Source: Echinarachnius parma
Taxonomy: Eukaryota > Echinodermata > Echinoidea > Clypeasteroida > Echinarachniidae
Reading direction: 5' to 3'
DNA: 64,000 nt
NCBI GenBank assembly: GCA_037951105.1
Contig: JBAMJV010004300.1
Span: forward strand, 186,001 to 250,000
This document shows positions 49,201 to 61,200 of this stretch, one piece after another (position 1 is the stretch's first letter; each line of letters begins with the position of its first letter). The notes beneath the pieces were generated by a model. It saw nothing but the letters and a program-made list of their open reading frames with translations, was not told the DNA's origin and ran no database searches. Both the position numbers and the translations under genes were made by a program.

Positions 49201-52200
49201 TACGCAACAACTCATCGATACACATTGTACAAGCAGACAAGGGAAACGCCACTGTACTACTCAACAAGCAAGACTACAATAACAAGATCACAGCCCTCAT
49301 CGAAACCCCGACCTACAAGCAGCTCAAGAAAGATCCGACACAAGCCACTGAGAGGAAACTAAACCAGCAACTACTCTCACTACACAGACTAGACGCCATC
49401 CCCAAGCCACTCTACTTCCAGCTCCGTTCATCTTCAGCTACCTGCTCCATCCTATTTGGCCAGCCGAAGATCCACAAACCCACCATCCCACTTCGTCCCA
49501 TCATTTAAACCCGAGGATCACCATGCTACAACACCGCCAGACACCTGACATCAATCCTTCAGCCTCTTGTAGGACAGTCACAGCATCACATCAACAACTC
49601 CAAGCATTTCATCGACATTCTCTCCGAGACAACCATACAAGATACACTCCTGACGACGGATAGTCAACCTATTCGAAACGTCGAGTCCCTCCTACCATCC
49701 ACCCTCTCCTCGCAATACCACAGTCCTTTCTAGGACTATCAACAGTCCTTTCTAGGACTACCAATTGTCCTTTTTAGGACTCTCCTAGAAAGAATACCAA
49801 CAGTCCTTTTCAGGACTATCCCAACAGTCCTTTCTAGGACTAACAACAGTCCTTTCTAGGACTACCAATTGTCCTTTTTAGGACTCTCCTAGAAAGAATA
49901 CCAACAGTCTTTTTCAGGACTATCCCAACAGTCCTTTATAGGACTACCAACAGTCCTTTCTAGGACTACAAACAGTTCTTTTTAGAACTCTCCTAGAAAG
50001 AATACCAACAGTTCCTTTCAGAACTACACCAACAGTCCTTTCTAGGACTACCATAGTCCTTTTCAGGACCTACCAATCCACCCATCTCACATGGTGTACC
50101 CGTAAACCGCACGTATTATATACACCACCATGGAAACCGATACTTACAAGCAACATTTAGATACACTCTGTTTTCTCAGATAAACTCAGTTTTTCTCAGA
50201 TAAACTCGGTTTATCTCCAGATAAACACAGTTTATCAGAAAAACTCAGTTTATCAGTTGATAGACTCTGTCTATCTGGTGATAAACTGAATTTATCTGAG
50301 AAAAACAGGGTTTATCTAGTTGTTACGCAAAGGGCTTGCCATATAAACACATTATCAGACAAACTCAGTTTATCAACTGATGAACTCAGTTTATCAACTG
50401 ATAAACTGAGTTTTCTGATAAACTGTGTTTATCTGGAGATGAACTGGATTATCTGAGAAAAACTGAGTGTATCTGAGAAAAACATAGTTTATCTAGTTTT
50501 TACACAAAGGGCTTGCCCTAGGAATTTTTAATGAGAAGCTGATTCTATAGTCAGCTGCTGATTCTTTAGTCATGATTAAGGGCTGAAAATGTTGTGTGTG
50601 AACACGGGGACTATTTATCATTATAGTCAACACTCCCCTGAGGTTTGTCACCGATATGCGGTCAGCTCTGAAGGCTCGAGCAGAGTGCAGAGGTGGAAGA
50701 AGATAGAAGGTGATGTCAAACAAAGAATAGAAGGTATGTGGTCATCTACTATGCTGTTATTAAATTCATAATGATATGTGTGCATTGTATAGAAAGCTGA
50801 AGTCAACATGTCGATGTACGAAGTCAATATTAAATACCCAGGGATGTTTCTTAAGTAAAATGTCGGGTATGATAGGCGGTATATACAATGTATAGAACTG
50901 AACATAATTATATTCCACTGGACAGCATCTCAGTGGTGTAGAATGAATGGAATGATTTTGGGGAGCACTTCTTATGTATTTATTGTTGCACAGATTCCCC
51001 CTCATGTTCTTCACTGTTTGTTTTTAATTATTGGGGAAAGGGGGAGGGGGGGGGGGGGGGGTGTTGCGTATCCTGTGCTCACTAACGCGACTGCAGCGTA
51101 TTATAGAATATATCTTACAGTAATTTTTGCATCGTTCAGTCACATGTTCAAATAGAGGAAGTGATGTGGTATCAATCGTATTCATGGTATTGGAGCTTTT
51201 CTTCCAATTACGTGGTCCCGAGTCCAAAACCGATCAATGCATCAGCATTTTATGTTTAGTTCTTTATGAAGAGCGCGAGACTTATACAAATGACAATGAA
51301 AACTACCCCCCCCCCCCCCCCCTCTTTGGCTCAGGCAAGAACCTTCTACTAAAACTATTGTTTGTATTTGTAATACATTACACACATTTCATTTAAAAGT
51401 GAAACGTTATGAACACACTTCCGTGTTGTTTCCAGTTTCTTTTTGTTTGAGAAGAATATGTATCTGATGTTGTACATGTATATGTTGCCTTCTAGACGAA
51501 CGGAAGAACGCTGTCGCAGAAGTGGCTCTGAAAAGGCTCTTGCGTGAATTGGTAAGGAAGTCGCAATAATACCATCGGCAATAATTTGTATAATAACAAT
51601 GATAACAATATTGCGTTCATACACCGCCTTTAATACATCTGATTCCGTGATATGATTATCAATGCAAGACCGCGTTAGTTATCTAAGTGTACGAAAGGTT
51701 ATGATAATAGGGTTATGATAATAGTGGTGTGAAATGAATGATTGAGGAAATACTGTAATATGTAATCATAATTTTTTTTTCCAACAGTAATTTTGTTTTA
51801 TTGTTGGCTGTTCCATATATTTACCAAAAGATGAACTAGATGACATAACATAAACCAAATGCCATTTAAATACAGTAGATGATTGTAAACATTACGTTGA
51901 AGATTATCATAGTTTTAAAACATTGCGATATTCATGAAACTGTATTGGATTTACTAGCTTTAAAACAAATAGTTCGATAACAAAATTAAAACGATTGTAA
52001 TAACTTGATTTGTATACGTGATCTTTTGCCCTTCAGAAAACCAGTGGCAGTAAAATCAGTGAAGAGACTCTAAATCGTTGTTACTGGGTAGAGGATGCAG
52101 GGAGTAAAGGTTTGTAATGATGGTTCGCTGATCTGTTGTTGTAAATCACCCACGCACAATTCATTCACACTAGTAACGAAAATGACTGTTTTGACCCAAA

Positions 52201-55200
52201 GGGGGGTGTTCAAACCCCCTTACGGATGACAGCCACCCCCTCCCCCCGCGTACACGACTATCAACCAGTGATCTCGGTTCTTGGCCTCGGAAATTTAGGG
52301 CCGACGCAATAATCCCCCCCCCCCCCCCCCCCCCTTGGTCTCAGTCGCATTCAATAAACCTAATTAATGTTCGAACTTATTACCGTAATGTTAACCAGTG
52401 GCGTAGTATGGTTGTGGGGGGGGGGGGGCACACCGTTTGTATTTTTTAAAATGTCCCTTTATTTATGTTTGCTTTTTTTTAAACATTGGGGGGGGGGGGG
52501 GGGATGGCACGTGCCCTCTGTGCCCCCCGTCACTACGCCACTGATGTAAACAAAGGAAGTATTTATGTCCACCACAAAATACAAATCTGACACGGGTAAT
52601 CACACATACACATTGAAGTAACAGTATAATGTTTTGTGTTTATTCCGATGGAACCAAAATGCCCCTTTGATTTAGATATACTCGCCATCCTTAAGGAGAT
52701 GAGCAACACGAGATTCGAACAAGGAGCTGCAAACCACCCGGTTATGATGGACGTCGTTGATTGTCCAGCAGACGAGCTGTACTACACGACACACCAGGTG
52801 ATTCTAGTTTTATAACAGTGACGTCAGATAGACCTTCCAGGGATATTTTGCTGAGTATACTGGTTAAAAGACAATTATGTTGAGTGGTCTCATAACGTTT
52901 CTAAGTGTGTGGTGGTTATAGATAACTTCAATTTGAACGGTTGATGAGAAATGTGTAACATGTGCAATCTGTTTATAGATTGAACTCTGAATGCTATTTT
53001 CAACTGTCATACAAATTAGTGTCGATATTCGAAAGTGGTAATTCTCAAGTATACAATTTTTAAAAATCGTATGAAGTAATGAATCACTTCAATCCGTTTG
53101 CATGGTTTGTGACTGGTTGCACAAAACCGAGCTGTGTGAATAAAACCATATTAACATCACTTTTGACAACATCGGCATTCTTAATCCTTAACCGACAACA
53201 ATTTTGGACATCGTGTTACACAATCACTGTCGGAGTGTGTAAACAGTCCTCACTTGAATGTGATCATAAAGATCATTGGTATAATCATACTAATTACATA
53301 CTCATGCAAACATTTGTATGACATTATGTTGACAGGTTTTCTTGACGCGGAGGACAGTCCACGTCATCGTCTTCAATCTGAGTAAAGGACTCCATCAGGT
53401 GGAGCAGCTTGGCCATCAGGTTTGTCTTCTTCATTATTAGTTACCATTGATTTTAAATACGCCAATTGTAATTTTCATTTTAACATCCACAGAACACCCA
53501 TACACATTTGGTATATATATTTGGCAAAATGAAGAATAATTGTACAATAATGTATACATTAATAAGATAATGTTCTGAATTTTGGTAATTTCTTTTATGA
53601 TAATACTCGTCTATCGTCTATCTTGTGTGTCCTAAATTTGTATCTAAAAGCTGCAATAGAACGTGGTCCAAACATATTGACACGAATGTGGGCCACTCCA
53701 AATATTTGACAATCATGTCTAGGCAAATTCCATATCTGGTTTGTTCATTGCAATATATGTTAATTTATTTTCAATATTACATATTTAAAATGAACATGGA
53801 ATGATTTACACTGTAATTACATGTACCTAGTAATCCGGAACTTCTATAAAATAAGTAATTCTTTAAAGTTCACCTTAAATGACTACAATTGCAGGGAAAT
53901 GGTGGTTCGAGGTACAGGATGTCGGGTATAGATTTCATTCACATGTGGCTAGCTTCCATTCATGCCAATGCTTCTCCAACTGGCGCCACCAGCTCGCTGA
54001 ATACAGGAGAAAGCAACCCAATGGTTCTTTTGGTTGGGACACACAGGAACAATGCGGTGAAAGATGTAAGTTACGCATTCGAAAGAACTTGGGTTCCATT
54101 TTTTGATTCGCAATTCAAATGCGATATGGACATGAACCATTTTTTGCCTTTTAAGTGTTGACAACGACCATGCACGTTAGATCCTTACTTAATTATATTT
54201 ATATGACAAACCATTAAACTCGATATTGATTATATGTATCAATAAACTTATAAGGGTCAAACAGAATTCTGTTAACTAAAACGTGTAATTTATTATTAGA
54301 ACAAAAAGGGCTACAGGGCTGTTTTTTTATTCAAAGACTTGCCGTAGCACAAGAGGGCGACCTCCAGACACCTCAAGTTTCAACCATTGTTCCAGTATAA
54401 AAAATGTGATTGTGATGTTTGGTAAAAATAATTATTCAATAGAGAGCTCATCAACAACAATTTTAAAACCATTTTGGCACATTTTAAAAAATGTGTAGGA
54501 TTTTAAAACATTTTCTTAGAATATTTAATACAAAACATTAAAGGGGTAGTTCAGTTTTGGTAGAGAGGGCGCTACACAACACAATTTTTTTGGGGAGGTA
54601 ATGAAAAACTGAGTTTCGAATTTGAAAGAACATGCAATTTTAATGGCAGATTAAACTTAATTTGGTCAAAATCGGTTTAGAAATGGCTGAAATATCAATA
54701 AATATATCTGATCGTAATAAATCTTTTTTGATGATTTTTTCAAAAAATAAAAAAATGCTTACACTTTTTCAAACAATTTCAAAAGCGGTTTTTATATAGT
54801 TGTTGATGATCTCTATTTAATCATTATTTCAACACAACATTACATGCATAATTTTGTATGAAAAATGGTTGAAACCGATGCCTTTTTAGAGAGCGCCCTC
54901 TTGTGTTTTAATGGCTCTTTTTGAATGATAACAAGCGTTTTACTTAGTCGTTTATAATTTTGTATACCTGTTGAGCATGGCGGAGTAATAACTATTAGTT
55001 TGTAATGTTACTGTGCAGGTGTTGGTTACTAATGTTAAGCCTTACCAAAACTGTACTACCCCTTTAATATCCAATCGGATATACTTATGAATATTTCAGC
55101 TGTTTCCGAATCGATTTTGATCAAATAAAGTTGGTTCTGCCCCGGTTCTATCTTTAAAATTATATACTATTTCAAACTTTGTTCATTAACTCACACAAAA

Positions 55201-58200
55201 ATATTTATCTAACTAAAACCGTACTATCCCTTTAACGAACGGATTTATGGTATAGTAGACCATCGTTATAAAGAGCTCTGGTACAATTTCGAATTATAAC
55301 GATGGAATGTTACCCTTATTTAAGATATTGAATTGCAACACAATTTTCATGTTCCGAAGGTCCTTGTTTCTATGGTTATTATGAGGTTCCAATGTAGTAA
55401 GGAAAATTGTTATGTATGCATAATTCATCTTTCACCTATACTCAAAGAAAGAAAGGAATTAATTTAAACAACTCCTTCCAAACTAGCCCAAAACTGTCTT
55501 CGAGCAAATCAAGAGAAGTCTCCCAAACAAGCCGTACGGATATCTCGCAGAAGACATTTCCTGTTACATCGCCGTTGAAAACGAATCGGCCAGAGAAGAT
55601 GTGGTAAGAAAAAAATGTATAAACAAATCTTTATCCTGATTATAAATTTTTCCGGACGCAAAATATTCATGGTAAAAAATCTAAAATAGTCTATACTTTT
55701 AAACAATAAAAACACCAACAACTTTCTCCCGAATGAATTATAATTGAGAATATTTCATTTTTGTTATGAAAATTCATTACAGTCTGGTCATTAAAATATT
55801 TCAGGAAAGCAAATATTTGACACAGATATAAAAGTTATGTATTTAATTGCCAATATTAACTCCTTGCCTACGGGAACCGAGTGGGCTATGGGGATTTTGA
55901 GCAGAATCTCAAAGGCAACGGGTTAAGGTATATTACAAAACACACACAACAAATATTATGTTTGATGTAAGTTTCAAGTGCGGACTTGGTGATGATCATT
56001 CACAATTTTGTTTCAGTTTGATTACTTATTTTGTTGTGCATGAATTGATTTGAAGACTTTGCAGGAGAAGATCAAGGAGTGCGTCTCCAAGATAGAACCA
56101 TCAGAGATCCCCCTACGATGGAGAGAGTTTGAGCGAGAAACATTCGATCCAGCAAAGTCAATCAAAACCATGGCAGAAGTAAGTATTACATCTGAAGCAT
56201 AAGAAGGAGTGTGATATGTGTGATATTTAAATACTTTAGTATATTTACTGTGTTGTGAGTCGTATTCTGTATTTAATTCACATCCATACGATGTGTACAC
56301 ATACAACCACGTGATGTATGCCTAAAAAACGAAGCAGAAAAATACACTGCAAGGCAAAGCGCCATGGCGCCACCATCCCTGAGCATCTAGTTCACCTTCA
56401 GATTCAAAAGATTTATACAATCGCCACGAAATTGTTTAGACTGCTTATGTTGTTGTGTCCATTCTTGTATAATACTCTAGGTAAACCAGCTGCCATCAGT
56501 GACTAAATGTCAGGATCGGCAGCAAATGCTGTCCTTCTATCACGACGCTGGTCTGATCTACCGGCATAAACCTGACAAGAACATGATCATCATGAATAGA
56601 CCGTGGCTAGATAATGCTATCAAGAAGATCATTCAGGCAAAAACAGAGGTAAGTCGTTAAAACTTATAAAAGGCAATTCATTGATTTATTAAAAAAAAAG
56701 AAATGTTATAGAAAATCTGTCATACTCAACGACCACTCACGAATTGCTCTTCCCATGCCGACGTTTTACCTACAATTTCAACCAAAAGCAAATTTGTCTT
56801 TCAAGAGTTTAAAGGCAAATTCATGTAATCAAACATATGTATTGTTTTTTGTAACACAACTCTGTACTTAGATTGGAAACTTTTTTTTTTTTTTAGAAAT
56901 AAGCAAATAACCATTGTCACATATTAAGCATTGGAACTGCCCGATTCTCTCTTAAATAAGAACAGCAAGACTGGACACTGGAGAATAACGATCGTCAGTG
57001 TGGGAATTATTTGTGAATCGCATGAAAAGAAGTAATCGACTTGAAATAAGCATACAAATTTGGTGTAAATAACGATGTGCAATTATGATATAATATTTGA
57101 AAAATAAAATGCAGTTCATTAATAACACAATTATTATTTGTATCATAATATTGTCCTGACGTATACATACTTAATAAACTCATGAACATTGACCCCTGGT
57201 TAAACGCGAATTTACCGCTCTTTTGTGTGAATGTTTGTTATTAAGTGTTGCCGAATATTAAAACTTGTAAAATGAAGGATCTAGGTTAATGTTGTACTTG
57301 TATTGTCTTGCAAATTATGTTCTAGACAAAACATGTGGCAGATGCCAGCAACCTCGCGCCTAGTCCAGGACTAATACCAAGTCGGTCTTTCGAGACGTAC
57401 GTGAGAAAAGTGACCACAGATCGGGTAAAGGAGTTACTTACCATCATGACGCACTTTGGTGTGATCGTTTCCTGGAACGAACACTACCTGATTCCGTCTT
57501 TACTCAAAATGAAATCTCCAGTACAAACTCCTGTTGATCCCATATCAAGGGTGTCCATCTTTGCCACACAGAAACACGTACTTGCAGGTAATGATTACAC
57601 ACTCCGTTTATATCTCAGTACATGTTATCAGGGTATTGATAATGATAACATGGATTGATATAACATTATTGCTCCTCCGTTAGCATGATTAGGGCATTGT
57701 GTACCATTATATTGATTCTATACATAAAATGCAATATTTCGCAGGTATGTTGTTCATTGATTCATACTTTGACAGTTATATCTCACTATTTAATTTTAAC
57801 CTACGTTTTAGTTTATATAATTCACTGCCAAATTGACTTTAAAATAATATGTTTACACAAGCATTCATGACAATAACAATTATCCATTTACTTTGTACAA
57901 TTCAAACAAAATTACTTGGAGCTTTCACACTTCTCTCGTACTTTGTTGTTTGGCATATAAATACAATGAATGGTAACAGAAGAATTAAATGGGTTTGATT
58001 TTTCAAATATTTCCCTAATTGTGGAAATATTTAAGATTGAAATTGAAAGCATCTATGGACGCTTTCAACCGTAGTCAAGAGTATTCGAATTTGGATACTT
58101 CACGCGAGCGATCGGGACAAAATCAGACATTTATTTGTTTTTGTTTTCAATAGGTATAAATATTATTCATTTTCTATGAAAACCTCGCATATCATTCTCA

Positions 58201-61200
58201 AGAATCTTACACTGAGATTGGTATATGACTGATGAAGTCTCAAATATTACTTTTGGGGGAAAATATACAGTTAATAGTTGTAAAAGGCGGACAGTCCCTT
58301 TAAATGCAGTGCTCGGCAGACAATGTGTGATCATAAACCTTTTTATTTCTTGCAGCAAATCAGGAGTGTCACTTGTTTGGAAAGCTCTCCCTCCTGAGAG
58401 TAGAGACATCTACAAAGACAGAAATCCTGTTCGATCAGGTCATTTGGACCCTGTTAAACAGTCACCGAATCTCTCTTGATATAAGCTGCCTGGGGCGGAC
58501 CGTTGGGGTCAGTACATTTAATTGATTTGAATGAGCAATGATTATACAATTGATTAATTTATCTTCACAAATTATGAAGTCAACCTTTTCGAAGTCGATA
58601 TTATGGTAATTAAAAATGAGAATTACAATTCATATCGAATATCGATGAGGCATACACACAGTGGTTTGTTCAATGTATGAACGAAGGTCAATAATTTATT
58701 ATAAGCTTATGAAAACAAAAAATATTTGTCATTATTTTCTTTATTTTTCCTAATACACAGGTTGACACATTCAGAACAAATAACCCCGATGAAGAAGGAA
58801 AAATCATCCCGGCCGACGGGGCACTTGTTAAACAGGTATTGTACTAGTTTGTTTATCATGCGTGTACAAAAAATAGGTTGTATTAACATTAATTACATTT
58901 GCCACCTCTTTCCTGACATACACATTTTGCTATGATCTTTCAAAAGCAACACTGCTCTCTTTTGTGTTGCAAAAAATAAAAAAACCTAAACGGACTTTGC
59001 TACAAAATATATTAATTGAAACATTCCCCATCGGTATAGACTCATATAGAAACATACTCCAATATTACACACATATATATACGACCAAGAAGACGACTGG
59101 TCTATTCACAAACTGAGGAGTAGTACACCATCAAATACTACTCTTACACTTTATACTTCTTAACAACGTATCTGAGATACATGCCAATAAATTGTGTTCT
59201 GGTGGTCAGAGATCTGCTTATAAAACAAATCGGCACAGGTTCTAAATGTAGGCTGCATCTCTCGTATTGTGAGAAACCAACCAACCAACCAACCAACCAA
59301 CCAACCAACCAACCAACCAACCAACCAACCAACCAACCAACCAACCAACCAACCAACCAACCAACTACCCAACCAACCAACCAACCAACCAACCAACCAA
59401 CCAACCCATCAACCAAACCACCAACCAACCCACCAACCAACCCACCAACCAACCCACCAACCAACCCACCCACCAACCAACCACGGCCAGCCAGCCAGCC
59501 CACCATCCAACTTACCCACCATCCAACTCACCCACCACCCAACTCACCTACCATCCAACAAACAAACCAACATGTCAAGAAATATAATTTACGAGCTAAT
59601 ACTGAAGAAACAATATATTAACATCAATGAACAGTAAATTACAAACGTGATCTGTGTTTAGTTCGGTACTTAACTTCACGAACATCTTACTATATGACCA
59701 TGTTCTACAGGTTGAGACGCATGTCAAGACAACACTGGAGGAGTTCAGTAAGACTGAGAAGGATACTGGGTACGAGCTACTGACTGACTGTCTCGCTCGA
59801 GACTGTCGTGGGAAGATTCCACTGAAGATCGGTGATGAGAACCAGAAGACCTGGATATGCGATGCCAAGAATGGAGGTCATACAAACAATTTGAACAATG
59901 TGCGAGTAAGATTTGGTAAGTACAAGTATATCAAATAATGTCTCTAGAGACTTCAATTGATGGATTGTTAAAATTGACCTGAGTTTCTAGGTGAGACATT
60001 GCAAATAATGTTGGACCATAGGAAATATGATCTTTCTTTTATTACGATTTTATAAAATCATTGAGACAATTTTTCGATGTTACAGTGGTTAATATACAAT
60101 AATAATGACCGTTGTTCTCGAAATGAATAACAGCAACTGTATGACATTATTTTCTGGATAATTATGATTTGCAAAATATAGGCCTACACTTACCATACAT
60201 TATATTGTTTTTTGTTTTGTTTTATTGTAGGTGATCAACGGAAAATCTCCATATCGGTGTGCAGCTCAGCACAGGAGGTCAATGTTCGAGGTCTCATCGC
60301 ATTCCTCAATGACCAGAAGAACCCTTTGGTCAAGGAGGTCAGGTTCCATCAGCTTCCTTACAACAAGATTGAGGACCACCACTTCTCCCCGGAGGAAAAT
60401 CCAATGGATGTCATGATCCTGTGCCACTCTATCAACAACAGGCGGTTCGCCATCACAGACGTCCTGGACGCCCTTTATAACGAATACTTGCCACACTGCA
60501 ATAGTGTCCTAGGTAAAAAAAAATAAATAGAAGAAACAATTTCAGAATGTTTGCTTCTAATAATAGTTCACCTGTATGTGCACATAAGCCTGAAATCGAA
60601 ATGGTGGACTATCTGTAATATATTCGGATATATAGTGGTACATTTGAACTATTTAGTCTCAATGTCTAAATGGCATTTGTAATTACATGCGGAAGACTTG
60701 CAAAATATGGCATAACTATACCTAAAGGCATATACGCTTCATTTTGCGTTCTGCTGCTGTTATACATTTGCAGCGTTGTAATCTGACAGTTATAACAGTG
60801 ATACTTGATTCACCCCTTTCTTCTTTTTTCAGGGAAAGAAAAGGTTGGACTGATCGTACACGATTTCGACAAAACAAGCGAGGCCGTGAACGAAGTGCGG
60901 ATGGTGTCATTCAGACACAGGCAGCCTACGGCTTTCAAAGAGGCAGGCCTTGTGTTCACATGTGGTCAACTCTCGGAGAAGCAGCCTAATATACTGAATG
61001 CAGATGAGAAGAAGCTGCTCGAGTTCATTGAACAAGCCACTCGCTGTCAGGAAGAGCTGAATGTGGACGACAGGGGGTACACCTTCTGCGTTCCGAGTCA
61101 GGGCGTTAGCGGGAGTGGGAATACTGCCCTACTTAAATATGCTGGTTTGTATAATTAACAAGTTGCCTATACTCAAAATGTAATTTTTGTTTAGACCTAG

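Larger units (their letters stand above)
47489..50606. mobile_element. Older foldback element interrupted by the Penelope-like element
   Basis: CGTGTTCAC..ACAACA and TTAATCATGACTAAAGAATC at 47489-47540 are mirrored at about 50561-50606, and GGCAAGACCTTTGTGTAAAA at 47549 is mirrored at about 50497-50516. Between 50170 and 50500 lies a palindromic minisatellite of TCTCAGATAAACTCAGTTT. The Penelope-like element separates the left arm from the rest. Confidence 0.7.

Noticed and set aside
48474-49508. Host gene in the Roc intron
   Set aside because: The sequence has Penelope RT blocks and lies between terminal repeats with a 12-bp flank duplication.
55802-55930. Possible exon after TTTCAG in the COR region
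   Set aside because: It does not fit between exons 20 and 21, which already join in phase and continue the Roc-COR pattern, and it has no matching donor.
59144-59637. Open frames of Pro-Thr-Asn-Gln or Val-Gly-Trp-Leu repeats
   Set aside because: They are translations of the CCAA microsatellite within an intron.
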